From an uncultured Clostridia bacterium (GTDB taxonomy: Bacteria; Bacillota; Clostridia; Oscillospirales; Ruminococcaceae), in assembly GCA_947627235.1 (NCBI GenBank), contig CANQVG010000006.1, forward strand, positions 1 through 64,000: a DNA stretch of 64,000 nucleotides, in the 5' to 3' direction. The notes beneath the pieces were generated by a model that was not told the DNA's origin, did not search any database, and saw nothing but the letters and a program-made list of their open reading frames with translations. The position numbers and the translations under genes are program-made. How positions within the stretch are numbered: position 1 is the stretch's first letter; each line of letters starts with the position of its first letter. Shown one piece after another: positions 44,901 through 52,867 of the stretch.

Positions 44901-45273
44901 CCGCGCCGGAGTACCACCTCGAATTGGGACTGCGGTACCTCACGAGCACTTCAATGAGGTTATCGCCCGAGGCTATGCCGTCAAGCGGAACGTCAAAGGT
45001 CGTGTAGCCGTATTTCCACTCGAATATCTTTTTGCCGTTCAGAATAATGTCGCAGTCCTGATAAACGCCCTCAAAGCGCAGCGCATAATGCCTTTTATCG
45101 CCTTCGGGTACGGTTATCACGCGGCGGTAACGGCCGTCGCCGTCTTTATAGAGGTTTTTCGCGTCGTAAATAAGCCAGTCGTGGGGAATATCCACCGGCG
45201 CGAAGTCTGTCGGATTTTCGTCGGGCGGGCAGAGACAAAACTGCCAGCCGCGGTTAAGAAGAATCTTTTCCAT
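41914..45273 (-). CDS. Beta-galactosidase, GH2 family, multi-domain
   Basis: The 1119-residue enzyme has the GH2 layout: an N-terminal sugar-binding beta-sandwich with DIPHDW near residue 32, an immunoglobulin-like domain, and a TIM barrel. The barrel carries acid/base Glu in SIGNEIGE and probable nucleophile Glu in IIYGSETSST. Several further beta-rich domains follow (from about 600). There is no signal peptide, so it is cytoplasmic. A Glu nucleophile in this context fits beta-galactosidase, but beta-glucuronidase or other GH2 activities cannot be excluded. It is upstream of the solute-binding lipoprotein. Confidence 0.85.
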   Translation of the reverse strand: MEKILLNRGWQFCLCPPDENPTDFAPVDIPHDWLIYDAKNLYKDGDGRYRRVITVPEGDKRHYALRFEGVYQDCDIILNGKKIFEWKYGYTTFDVPLDGIASGDNLIEVLVRYRSPNSRWYSGAGVYRNVWLTAKGDSEILPDGVYVTPRKLTDGLFATEIDTEIKGSGSAVLRQTVTDADGGIVSFAETETALGAEALTLTQTLPPFAPKLWSPESPNLYTLKTELIQSGETVDEVTQKIGYKTVEFFADKGFFLNGEHYKLLGTCIHHDMGALGSATNKSAIRRQFTILKEMGVNALRTSHNPPSTEFMDLADEMGFLVLSECFDMWEQRKTACDYARFFPDWHARDVKSWVRRDRSRASLFMWSIGNEIGETYSQRGVELSKELKELVRLYDYKKMYPVTLGSNSMHSPGGQESAKVLDAVGYNYLERLYDEHHLKYPDWIIYGSETSSTYQSRGVYHFPASMTTSTFDDEQCSSLLNCATSYGAINSEYNITIDRVKEYSLGQFIWTALDYIGEPTPYHTKNSHFGHADTAGFPKDTFYAYKAEWNRNCEPFVYLYPYWDFNEGQLIDLFIFSNCFESELWVNGERLGRHKHDHTGFGKLSGRWQVPYHKGEIKAVGYNEKGEKVAEMIRRSFGDAEKISLKPDKRELIADGQDLIFVEIGMLDQSGNPVENDRSRVNVRVSGAGRLVGLDNGDSTDFDQYKGTSRRLFNGKLLAIIAAKDFAGDINVTVSSRGLPDERLTLKALPFDGEAACCTAENTPSNLSDEIPVRKIELSVSSQTLGPEHPTVTAEAKLLPENTTFLPSDIMFKATSDAGVVTNLAKVEYKDGRAAVRAVGDGRYRLRAYCKNGTPFDAILSEIEFKNEGFGRAGFNPYEGIVSASLCSSSSEPLQVVMQGGLQTPYGEGWIEFDGTGLGKTGSDELTVGIFSYSSNPIPFDLCDGDGNVLEHLIYQARSIWNTYQYNTFKLSRRYKGVTDIRFRFTESLRFEGFEFTPTPVLGTVIPASDRDSVFGDDFTETETAIERIGNNVTVVFDGLRLDSPARAIEITGRTRNESESIRLIFDFGSSEKLYTVSFPRSEEYASHSYDVEIPAGTVGITLLFLPGCDFDLGSIRLL

Positions 45274-45332
45274 AGGTAGTCCTCCGTCAAATAAGCGGTT
45301 GATACAATTATGGCGGTTTCAGATGCAAGACC

Positions 45333-45359
45333 TTGCAAAATATCGGATATTTTTTGCAA
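45333..45359. promoter_or_regulatory. Candidate dyad upstream of the GH2 gene
   Basis: TTGCAAAA...TTTTTTGCAA with an inner TATC/GATA forms an imperfect dyad 60-86 bases upstream of the GH2 start codon. No confident promoter boxes were assigned to the GH2 gene. Confidence 0.35.
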
Positions 45360-45430
45360 AAGCTCTTGTGAATATTCTACACTTTTTACTTCGTTTTGTC
45401 TACAAAATTTTCAAAAATTTTCTGCGGGTA

Positions 45431-45459
45431 TTGAATTTTTCGCCGCACGGTGGTATTAT
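45431..45459 (+). promoter_or_regulatory. upp promoter
   Basis: TTGAAT (45431-45436) and TATTAT (45454-45459), 17-bp spacing, 28 bases before the start. Confidence 0.7.
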
Positions 45460-45487
45460 TGATAAAAAAGTATAAAGGAGCGAGATT

Positions 45488-46117
45488 ATGTCAAACGTCA
45501 CAATTTTTGACCACCCTCTCATCAAGCACAAGATTTCCCTTCTGAGGGATAAAGCCACCGGAACCAAGGATTTTCGCACTCTTATCGAGGAAATAGCCAC
45601 TCTTATGGGCTACGAGGCTTTAAGAGATTTGCCGCTCGATATGGTTGAGGTCGAGACCCCGATATGCAAAACGGTACAGCCGATGGTAGCCGGTAAGAAG
45701 CTCGCCATAGTGCCGATTTTAAGGGCAGGACTCGGTATGGTCAACGGCATACTCGCTCTGGTGCCGTCGGCGAAGGTCGGGCATATAGGAATGTATCGCG
45801 ACGAGGTCACGCATATTCCCCACGAATATTACTGCAAGCTCCCCGAGAACATCGGAGAGAGGCTGATAATCGTTTTGGATCCGATGCTTGCGACGGGCGG
45901 CTCGGCTGTCGACGCTATAAATCTCATAAAGCAGCGCGGCGGCAAGCATATCAAGTTTATGTCTATAATCGCTGCTCCGGAGGGACTCAAGGCATTGACC
46001 GAGGCTCACCCCGACGTCGAGGTCTACTGCGGTCATCTCGACGATGGTCTCAATGAGAACGCCTATATCGTCCCGGGTCTCGGCGACGCGGGCGACAGAA
46101 TCTACGGAACGAAGTAA
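45488..46117 (+). CDS. upp: Uracil phosphoribosyltransferase
   Basis: The 209-residue enzyme salvages uracil to UMP using PRPP. The PRPP-binding motif is [16 protein letters not shown] near residue 130. The uracil-binding region near the C terminus is intact ([17 protein letters not shown], the conserved end). Length is exactly typical. Monocistronic with promoter and terminator. Confidence 0.97.
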   Translation: MSNVTIFDHPLIKHKISLLRDKATGTKDFRTLIEEIATLMGYEALRDLPLDMVEVETPICKTVQPMVAGKKLAIVPILRAGLGMVNGILALVPSAKVGHIGMYRDEVTHIPHEYYCKLPENIGERLIIVLDPMLATGGSAVDAINLIKQRGGKHIKFMSIIAAPEGLKALTEAHPDVEVYCGHLDDGLNENAYIVPGLGDAGDRIYGTK

Positions 46118-46125
46118 AACGTTAT

Positions 46126-46158
46126 AAAAAACAGCACCCTGAGAGGGGTGCCGTTTTT
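46126..46158 (+). terminator. upp terminator
   Basis: AACAGCACCCT with GGGGTGCCGTT (one mismatch) followed by TTTTTT. Confidence 0.85.
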
Positions 46159-46276
46159 TACTCAGTATTTATTGTCATAGAGATTAAAAGTAAACAGCTC
46201 AGTTATTTCAAGCTCAGCAGGTGGGGAGGGACTCCTGAAATGTGTACTATGCGACATATCTTTTTATCTCTCCCTC

Positions 46277-46305
46277 TTGATTTTTTCACATTCGTGTGCT
46301 ATACT
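46277..46305 (+). promoter_or_regulatory. Promoter of the cysE-cysS operon
   Basis: TTGATT (46277-46282) and TATACT (46300-46305), 17-bp spacing, immediately before the T-box leader. Confidence 0.75.
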
Positions 46306-46317
46306 GCATATAATAAC

Positions 46318-46541
46318 AAAAAGCGATGAACGGAAAGAGTAACCCTTGAGTGCCGTCAAAGAGAGCGGGGAGCGGTGTGAGCCCCGTACGGCGCCGTCGG
46401 CGAAGTGCGTCCGCGAGCCCGGCGGGGGAACCCTAAGTATCCCGCCGCGTATGCCGCGTTAAGGCCTTAAGCTACAAATCAGAGTGGAACCGCGCTTTTT
46501 GCGCCTCTCATATACCGGAGACCCCGGGTTGAGAGGCGCTT
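46318..46541 (+). promoter_or_regulatory. T-box riboswitch upstream of cysE-cysS (cysteine specifier)
   Basis: The leader has the T-box bulge TGGAACCGCG (46485-46494) and a stem I with the CAAAGAGAG segment. The terminator is a 10-bp stem GCGCCTCTCA/TGAGAGGCGC (46501-46510 with 46530-46539) followed by TTTATATTT. TGC (46406-46408), a cysteine codon, lies six bases before GAGCC, the same geometry as the GTA of the valine T-box. Uncharged tRNA-Cys would switch on cysteine synthesis and charging together. Confidence 0.92.
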
Positions 46542-46576
46542 TATATTTCGCGAGTATGACAAAAAGGAGAATTGCT

Positions 46577-47236
46577 TTGAATCTTTCGGATATGTACAGA
46601 CGTTTTAAAGAGGAGATAAACTCCGTCCGCGAGCGCGACCCCGCCGCGCGTTCCGGGCTTGAAATCCTTCTCACCTATTCCGGGCTTCACGCGGTGATGA
46701 TCTATCGCGTGGCTCACAGGCTTTATATCAACAACTTTAAGACCTCGGCGCGCGCGCTTTCGCAGTTCGGGAAGTTTTTGACCGGCATCGAGATACACCC
46801 CGCCGCCAAGATAGGCAAGGGACTGTTTATCGACCACGGCTCTGGAGTTGTAATCGGAGAGACCGCCGAGATAGGCGACAACTGTCTTTTGTATCAGGGC
46901 GCAACCCTCGGAGGAACCGGCAAGGGCAAAGGCAAGCGTCACCCGACTCTCGGCAACAATGTCATGGTGGGGTGCGGGGCGAAGGTTCTCGGACCGTTCA
47001 AGGTTGGGGACAACGCCAAAATAGCCGCAAACGCAGTGGTGCTGGACGCAGTTCCCGCCAATGCGACGGCGGTTGGAGTTCCGGCAAGGATAGTGAGGCG
47101 CGACGGCGTGAGGGTCAACGATCTCGACCAGATCCACATTCCGGACCCCGTTTCGCAGGAGCTTTGCCGTCAGCGTGCCAAGATAGAACAGCTCGAAGAA
47201 GAAATAGAACGGCTCAAAAAAGCCAAAGGAGAATAA
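46577..47236 (+). CDS. cysE: Serine O-acetyltransferase
   Basis: The 219-residue enzyme makes O-acetylserine, the first step of cysteine synthesis. After an N-terminal helical domain come hexapeptide repeats of the left-handed beta-helix (GKGLFIDHGSGVVIGETA..., GATLGGTGKGKGKRHPTLG). The C-terminal tail is helical and charged. I chose the TTG at 46577 because AGGAGA lies six bases upstream; an ATG at 46556 is in frame but has no binding site. It is the first gene after the cysteine T-box and is followed two bases later by cysS. Confidence 0.93.
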   Translation: MNLSDMYRRFKEEINSVRERDPAARSGLEILLTYSGLHAVMIYRVAHRLYINNFKTSARALSQFGKFLTGIEIHPAAKIGKGLFIDHGSGVVIGETAEIGDNCLLYQGATLGGTGKGKGKRHPTLGNNVMVGCGAKVLGPFKVGDNAKIAANAVVLDAVPANATAVGVPARIVRRDGVRVNDLDQIHIPDPVSQELCRQRAKIEQLEEEIERLKKAKGE

Positions 47237-47238
47237 AA

Positions 47239-48645
47239 ATGAAGCTTTATAACAGTCTGACAAGAAGAAAAGACGAATTTACGACCCATACTCCCGGCAG
47301 GGTGGAGATGTATACCTGCGGACCGACGGTATATCATTACGCCCACATCGGCAACCTGCGCTCATATATAATGGAGGACGTCCTCGAAAAGTATCTGAGG
47401 TGGTCGGGCTACGACGTGAACCGCGTTATGAATATCACCGACGTCGGACATCTGACCTCGGACGGCGACACCGGCGACGACAAGATGCTCAAGGGCGCAA
47501 AGCGGGAACATAAAACGGTTATGGAGATAGCGAAATTCTACACCGACGCCTTTTTTGCAGACTGTGAAAAGCTCAATATCCGCAAGCCCGACACCGTAGT
47601 CCCCGCGACGGGTTGTATCGGCGAGTTTATAAAGGTCATTTCCTCGCTCATCGAAAAAGGTTTTGCATACGAAGCGGGCGGGAATATCTATTTTGACACC
47701 TCAAAGCTCGAAAAATACTATATTTTCAACGATTTTGCCGAAGAAGACCTTGCCGTCGGGGTGCGCGAGGGCGTCGAAGCCGACGGCAACAAGCGAAATA
47801 AGACAGATTTTGTGCTTTGGTTCACGAAGTCGAAGTTTGAAGACCAAGAGTTAAAGTGGGAGTCGCCTTGGGGACTCGGCTATCCGGGCTGGCACATCGA
47901 GTGTTCCTGCATCTCGATGAAAAACAACGGAGAATACCTCGACCTCCACTGCGGCGGCATCGACAACGCTTTCCCGCACCATACCAACGAGGTGGCGCAG
48001 TCGGAGGCATATCTCGGTCATCCGTGGTGCGGCTTCTGGTTCCACGTCCACCACCTCAACACCGACAGCGGCAAGATGTCGAAGTCAAAGGGCGAATTTT
48101 TGACGGTCTCGCTTTTGGAGCAAAGGGGCTATGACCCGCTTGTTTACCGTTTCTTCTGCCTGCAATCCCACTACCGCAAGTCGCTCGTGTTCAGCTACAA
48201 TAACCTCGACAACGCCGCTGCGGCGTATTCAAAGCTTGTCGCGAAGATTGCCCAGCTTGACAATACAGGAGAAATCGACCAAGACGAATACCGCCGCCTG
48301 CGCGACGGCTTTATGGCAGCGATGGACAACGACCTCAACACATCGCTCGCGATAACCGCGCTCTACGACGTCCTGAAATCCGGGCTTTCGGACGCGGGTA
48401 AGTTAGAGCTTATAGCCGACTTCGACAGCGTTCTCTCGCTCGGACTGATTGAAGCCGCAAAAAGGCTCAAATCCGACAAGCCCGCCGATGAAGTTCCCGC
48501 CGAGGTGTCGGAGCTTCTCGAGATGCGCAGAGCCGCGAGAAAGGAAAAGAACTTCGCCCTCGCCGACGAGCTGAGAGACAAAATATCCGCTCTCGGCTAC
48601 GCTGTCGAGGAGACCCGCGAGGGGACAAAGCTCAGAAAGCTTTAA
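47239..48645 (+). CDS. cysS: Cysteinyl-tRNA synthetase
   Basis: The 468-residue class I synthetase has a HIGH-type motif (YHYAHIGNLR), zinc ligands (TCGPTVYHY and CSCIS/HCGGID regions), the KMSKSKGEF loop, and the C-terminal helical domain. It charges tRNA-Cys. ATG 47239 follows AAAGGAGAATAAAA and starts right after cysE. Control by the upstream cysteine T-box is direct. Confidence 0.97.
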   Translation: MKLYNSLTRRKDEFTTHTPGRVEMYTCGPTVYHYAHIGNLRSYIMEDVLEKYLRWSGYDVNRVMNITDVGHLTSDGDTGDDKMLKGAKREHKTVMEIAKFYTDAFFADCEKLNIRKPDTVVPATGCIGEFIKVISSLIEKGFAYEAGGNIYFDTSKLEKYYIFNDFAEEDLAVGVREGVEADGNKRNKTDFVLWFTKSKFEDQELKWESPWGLGYPGWHIECSCISMKNNGEYLDLHCGGIDNAFPHHTNEVAQSEAYLGHPWCGFWFHVHHLNTDSGKMSKSKGEFLTVSLLEQRGYDPLVYRFFCLQSHYRKSLVFSYNNLDNAAAAYSKLVAKIAQLDNTGEIDQDEYRRLRDGFMAAMDNDLNTSLAITALYDVLKSGLSDAGKLELIADFDSVLSLGLIEAAKRLKSDKPADEVPAEVSELLEMRRAARKEKNFALADELRDKISALGYAVEETREGTKLRKL

Positions 48646-48663
48646 AGGAAAGGTCGTGACGGT

Positions 48664-49251
48664 ATGAAATTTCACTACTGCGGAAAATTTGACGGCAACC
48701 CCGACAGTCTGCCGTCCCGCGAACACGAGGAGGGTTATGTTCCCTTTAAGGAGCCGAGCGAAAAAAAGCTGATGATTGTTATAAACGTAATCGCGTTAGT
48801 GATAACGGTTCCGCTTATAATCTGGGTGACGGCTGTCGATACCTTGAGAGGCTCGAAGCATATTATTTCGCTATGGTTTGCACTTGCAGCGTTTTTTGTG
48901 TCGATATTTCCTCACGAGGTTTTACACGCTCTCTGCTTTAAAAGCGACGTATATATGTATACCTATTTAAGTAAGGGCGCCTGCTTTGTTGTCGGACCCG
49001 AGCTGATGAGCAAGCTGAGGTTTGTGTTTATGTGCCTGCTTCCGAACCTTGTTCTCGGCTTTGTTCCGTTTATAATATGGCTCATATTCCCAAGTCTCAC
49101 GTTTTTAGGATACTTTGGCGCTTTCGCAATAGGCGCAGGCGGCGGAGACTATATGAACGTCTTCAACTGCCTGACGCAGGTGCCGAAAGGTGCGAAGACA
49201 TACATGCACGGAATGAACAGCTTTTGGGTCAGAACCGATAAGGAGAATTGA
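48664..49251 (+). CDS. DUF3267-like membrane zincin
   Basis: The 195-residue protein has four or five membrane helices and an HExxH motif (H84-E85-V-L-H88 in FPHEVLHAL) embedded at the membrane, followed by a Gly-rich stretch with an aspartate (GGGDYMNV) that could give a third ligand. This is the pattern of the DUF3267/putative peptidase M50-like proteins. Activity is unproven. It follows cysS by 18 bases and lies in the T-box operon. Confidence 0.75.
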   Translation: MKFHYCGKFDGNPDSLPSREHEEGYVPFKEPSEKKLMIVINVIALVITVPLIIWVTAVDTLRGSKHIISLWFALAAFFVSIFPHEVLHALCFKSDVYMYTYLSKGACFVVGPELMSKLRFVFMCLLPNLVLGFVPFIIWLIFPSLTFLGYFGAFAIGAGGGDYMNVFNCLTQVPKGAKTYMHGMNSFWVRTDKEN

Positions 49252-49253
49252 AA

Positions 49254-50045
49254 ATGGAAGAATACAAAAATCCGAACAAAAAAGTACCCAACCCGCTTCA
49301 GAACCCCTACTTCAAAAAGTATCTCGGCTTTTCGATGGTCGCGATATTTGTAATTCTCGCGTTTATCTTCTTTGTATGGGCGGCGGGAGGAAAGCAGGGC
49401 AATATCCCCGACGAAATAGACTTCATACAGCTTAAGACTCCCGAAGATAACGCGCCGGTCGTCGTATACGAGACGAATATCGGCACGGTTAAGGCGGTGC
49501 TTTACCCCGAGGAGGTTCCGGAGTATTACACATATTTCCGCAATCTGGTGGAGTCGGGCTACTACGACGGCACATACGTATGCGCGGTGGTTGACGGAGC
49601 CTACGCCCTCGGCGGGACGAAATCGCCCTCTCCCGAGGCGGAGGCGGGTGAGGAGTCGGATATGACTCAGCTTAAAGCCGAGATTTCGGACAACCTCTGG
49701 CCGATAAAAGGCTCGATATGCTCATTTATAGGTTCAAGTCTCGGGCGCAATTACGCAGGCTCGAGTATGATATTCATAAACGACGTAACCGAGGTAAACG
49801 AGGCTTATATGGACGCCGACGCTCTCAAACGCGCCTACGGAGACGAGCTTGGCGGGGTGTTCTCCGAAAAAGGCGGAATACCCAACTTTTCACGGAAATA
49901 CACAATATTTGCTCAGATATACGACGGCTGGGACGTCTTCGAAAAGATAATGTCAGCCGAGACGCTCTCTACATCGCAGCCATCAGAGGACATAATCCTC
50001 GAACATGTTTACATTTCGACATACGGCAAAGAGCAGTCAGAATAA
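49254..50045 (+). CDS. Membrane-anchored cyclophilin-like protein
   Basis: The 263-residue protein has a cytoplasmic N-terminal tail, one membrane helix (about 27-46) and an extracytoplasmic cyclophilin-type domain (about 65-260) recognised by YETNIGTVKAVLYPEEVPEY, SGYYDGTYV and YDGWDVFEKI. The FHRV motif with the catalytic arginine reads YVCAVV, and the usual QFFI reads SMIFI, so prolyl isomerase activity is doubtful. The ATG at 49254 has AGGAGA seven bases upstream and overlaps the end of the previous gene's region. It is the last gene of the T-box operon. Confidence 0.75.
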   Translation: MEEYKNPNKKVPNPLQNPYFKKYLGFSMVAIFVILAFIFFVWAAGGKQGNIPDEIDFIQLKTPEDNAPVVVYETNIGTVKAVLYPEEVPEYYTYFRNLVESGYYDGTYVCAVVDGAYALGGTKSPSPEAEAGEESDMTQLKAEISDNLWPIKGSICSFIGSSLGRNYAGSSMIFINDVTEVNEAYMDADALKRAYGDELGGVFSEKGGIPNFSRKYTIFAQIYDGWDVFEKIMSAETLSTSQPSEDIILEHVYISTYGKEQSE

Positions 50046-50063
50046 AAAACTTTCAAAAAGGTA

Positions 50064-50092
50064 TGGACATATCTGTCTTTTTATTGTATAAT
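50064..50092 (+). promoter_or_regulatory. Promoter of the foldase-like lipoprotein
   Basis: TGGACA (50064-50069) and perfect TATAAT (50087-50092), 17-bp spacing. Confidence 0.78.
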
Positions 50093-50154
50093 AATCAAGT
50101 ATGCCGAGAAAGTCGGCGAAATAACCGAAATTTTTGAAAAGAGGAATACCGAAA

Positions 50155-51378
50155 ATGAATCTGTTGAAAAGAATTGCCGCCTCCGTTCTTATTTTCTGCA
50201 TGGCTCTTTCGCTCGCGGGCTGCGGCGATACCACCTGGATAGCCAATGTTGACGGTGAGAATACGGTGCCGAGCGGTCTGTATATCTATTATCAGACCGA
50301 GGGCTACGGAGCCGCCACCGAAAAGCTATATGAGGAGAACAACGACAATCTTGCCTATTATCTCTACTATATCAATTACGGCTATGTCGACCCCTCTGTG
50401 TTTGATATGACCCTTGAGAGCGGAGAAACCGTCGAGGAATTTATCAATCAGTATGCGCTTGATATGTGCAAGCAGTCAATTGTAGTGGACAGGCTCTTTG
50501 ACGAGCTTGGACTTGAATTTACCGCTGATGAAAAAGCTCTTATCGACAGCCAGATGCGCACCGCCTGGAACAACAGCAGCGATTCGTGGGAAAAGATAGG
50601 CGTAAGTCAGTCTTCCTACGAAAAGGCGGTATATGCGGCACGCAAGGAGGAAAAGGTCTTCGACGCCTATTATGAGATCGGCGGTCTGAACGGCACCACC
50701 GAGGAAGAAATCGAGACATACTTTTCCGACAATTATGCGAGAATCAAATATATGACCTTCCAGTATGTAGACAGCGTTGAGGACGCTATCGACGAGGCGA
50801 GAAAGGATTCTCAGCTCAAGCTCGCAAATTCCTATCGCGACCGCGCAATGGCAGGCGAAGCTATGAACGACCTTATCGAGGAATATAACGAGGTTCTCGC
50901 GAAGCTTGATGAGGAGAACTCTGAGGACGATGCCGCCGACGGAGAGGAACCCGCCGAGGAGTCCGATTCAGGCTCAGATGTAGAGCAAACCGAGACTGGG
51001 GAGGAAACCGGTGAAGAAGCCGACGATGAAGCCGACGCCGGAGACGAGACCGTTGACGAATACCTCAATGAAAACATAATCAGCAAAGAGGGCACCTATC
51101 CCACCGAAAAGTTTGTCAATTACATCTTCACCACCTGTCCGGTAGGCGAGTACACCGTTATTCAGGACGATACCTGCTTCTATCTCGTCGAGAGACTTGA
51201 TATTCTTGAACGCGAGGGTCTTTACGAGAATTACCGCGACCACATTCTTACAGACCTGTTCGATGCCGATTACACCAAGCTTATCAACGACAGGCTTAAG
51301 ACCTACGACGTCGTGGAGAACGCAAAAGCCATTAAGCGCTACGACGCCAAGAAAGCTTTCCCGGGCGTATTTGATTAA
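50155..51378 (+). CDS. Foldase-like lipoprotein (SurA/PrsA-like)
   Basis: The 407-residue protein has a lipoprotein signal (MNLLKRIAASVLIFCMALSLAGC, lipobox LAGC). A helical chaperone-like N domain follows (about 40-190), then a region resembling parvulin (from RIKYMTF near 203 through YRDRAMAGEAMNDLIEEY). A stretch of about 50 acidic, low-complexity residues (about 255-310) interrupts that domain, which resumes with FYLVERLDI near the end. The histidine of active parvulins is missing (RIKYMTF instead of the usual ASHILV). It probably helps fold exported proteins but may lack isomerase activity. Confidence 0.72.
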   Translation: MNLLKRIAASVLIFCMALSLAGCGDTTWIANVDGENTVPSGLYIYYQTEGYGAATEKLYEENNDNLAYYLYYINYGYVDPSVFDMTLESGETVEEFINQYALDMCKQSIVVDRLFDELGLEFTADEKALIDSQMRTAWNNSSDSWEKIGVSQSSYEKAVYAARKEEKVFDAYYEIGGLNGTTEEEIETYFSDNYARIKYMTFQYVDSVEDAIDEARKDSQLKLANSYRDRAMAGEAMNDLIEEYNEVLAKLDEENSEDDAADGEEPAEESDSGSDVEQTETGEETGEEADDEADAGDETVDEYLNENIISKEGTYPTEKFVNYIFTTCPVGEYTVIQDDTCFYLVERLDILEREGLYENYRDHILTDLFDADYTKLINDRLKTYDVVENAKAIKRYDAKKAFPGVFD

Positions 51379-51395
51379 ATTCATCCAAAGCATCA

Positions 51396-51423
51396 AAAAG
51401 GAGCCGAAATCTCGGCTCCTTTT
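51396..51423. terminator. Bidirectional terminator after the foldase-like gene
   Basis: AAAAGGAGCCGA/TCGGCTCCTTTT, 12-bp stem with a four-base loop, between convergent genes. Confidence 0.9.
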
Positions 51424-51467
51424 GTGTTGGAAGAATTGATGCAGAGTTCAAAACGCTTCACCGCGTT

Positions 51468-52706
51468 TTATTCTTCATCTTCACTCATCTTTTCGTTGAG
51501 CATTTCCGCTGCGGCCTTAGCCATCGCTTCATAGCCTGCGGCGTTGGGGTGCAGAGAGTCGCCGCTGTCGTAGTCAGACTGAAGCTTTGAGTCATTTTCG
51601 GCGCGGCAGAGTATAGTGGCAAAATCGACAAATCCGTCGAAGCCGGAGTCGGCGCTCATAATGAACTCGTTTACTGATTTGCGTATTTTTTCATGAAGCT
51701 CGGAATAATAGAGCGTGTTGCCCTCAAAAGGCGGAATCGTGCCTGCGTATACAGTTATTCCGCGGCGGTGGCAGGCTTCGGTTAAATCTTTGTACGCGTC
51801 CGCCATCTCGGACGAGATGTCATACTGCGCGCTTTTGATGTCGTCGCCGCCGATAAGCAGCATCACCGAATGTACACCGGGCATATTCAGAACGTCGTTT
51901 TCAAAGCGCCGCTTTGCCGATGAGCTTCCTTCGGAAAACAGCCCGAGTTCGGAGACCGATGCGCCGACGACCGAAATATTCTCTGTTTTCGGGTCTGAAT
52001 TAAGAATTTTCGCGAGAGCCTCGGGATAGCTGTCAAAGCCGTTGTATGAGGAGCCTGCGCCGCCGGTCACGGAGTCGCCGAAGCAGACGAGGGTTTCGGT
52101 GCCGGCAAGCGCGTAAGTATCAATTCGCGAGAGGAAATAATAGCTCGACATAAGACCCATAGTCGTAAAGGTTTGGTCGCTCACCCTGTCGCCGCTGACG
52201 ACCCAAGTCGTGCAGGAGGCGTTTTTGTGACAGGACGGTACGTTAGGCACATCGCCGAATTTGACCGTTACCGAAAGCATATCCATAGCCTCAAATGCGA
52301 AGGAGATTTCGTCGGAGGTAACGCTGCTTCCGCCTTTTACCGTCGTTCCGGATGAACCGGAAAAGGTCACTGCGGTGTCGGTAGCCGTATCAATCGCGGG
52401 ACTTCCCGCCGAGACAAGGTGAGCTATATGCACCGATTCGATGACAAGGTTTCCGCTGCCGTATTCGTTTGAAAACGTGAGCTTGATTTTGTCGCCGCCC
52501 AGCGACGCTCTTACCTGCTGACGGCAGGTGTTGCCGCTCAAAAGCGGATTTCGCGGTATTTCGGAAAGCTCCGCCGCTTCTGGCGCTGCCGCCCAGACGG
52601 TATACCAACCGTCGGCAGGCTCAATCACGGGTCTTTTCCCGCACGCGGTCAGGCCGGCAAGCGTTATTATGCAAAGAAAGACCGCAGTGATTTTTTTGAG
52701 GCGCAT
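51468..52706 (-). CDS. SGNH/GDSL-family hydrolase lipoprotein
   Basis: The 412-residue protein has a lipoprotein signal (MRLKKITAVFLCIITLAGLTAC, lipobox LTAC). A beta-rich N-terminal half (about 30-200) follows, then a GDSL-type esterase domain: block I FGDSVTGG near 210, block III-like IGGDD, and catalytic DSLHPNAAGY near the C terminus. Likely a surface esterase on polysaccharide acetyl groups or lipids. It has a near-consensus promoter at 52748-52776. Confidence 0.88.
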   Translation of the reverse strand: MRLKKITAVFLCIITLAGLTACGKRPVIEPADGWYTVWAAAPEAAELSEIPRNPLLSGNTCRQQVRASLGGDKIKLTFSNEYGSGNLVIESVHIAHLVSAGSPAIDTATDTAVTFSGSSGTTVKGGSSVTSDEISFAFEAMDMLSVTVKFGDVPNVPSCHKNASCTTWVVSGDRVSDQTFTTMGLMSSYYFLSRIDTYALAGTETLVCFGDSVTGGAGSSYNGFDSYPEALAKILNSDPKTENISVVGASVSELGLFSEGSSSAKRRFENDVLNMPGVHSVMLLIGGDDIKSAQYDISSEMADAYKDLTEACHRRGITVYAGTIPPFEGNTLYYSELHEKIRKSVNEFIMSADSGFDGFVDFATILCRAENDSKLQSDYDSGDSLHPNAAGYEAMAKAAAEMLNEKMSEDEE

Positions 52707-52747
52707 AATACTTCTCCTTTCCCGTATCGGCTGTAAATGCTGATAAT

Positions 52748-52776
52748 ATTATACCACCTGTGTCGCAAAAGGTCAA
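52748..52776 (-). promoter_or_regulatory. Promoter of the SGNH hydrolase gene
   Basis: Minus-strand TTGACC (52771-52776) and perfect TATAAT (52748-52753), 17-bp spacing. Confidence 0.8.
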
Positions 52777-52867
52777 TACGGACAGACGGAAGACCGAAAG
52801 CAGAGGCAAAAGGTCAGGAATTAAAACAGCAGCCGGCGGCGCAGAACACCCGACGCCGCTTTAACGG

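Noticed and set aside
46484..46576. Longer N terminus for cysE (in-frame codons through the T-box terminator)
   Set aside because: The upstream codons overlap the T-box bulge and terminator; the TTG at 46577 has the only good ribosome binding site.
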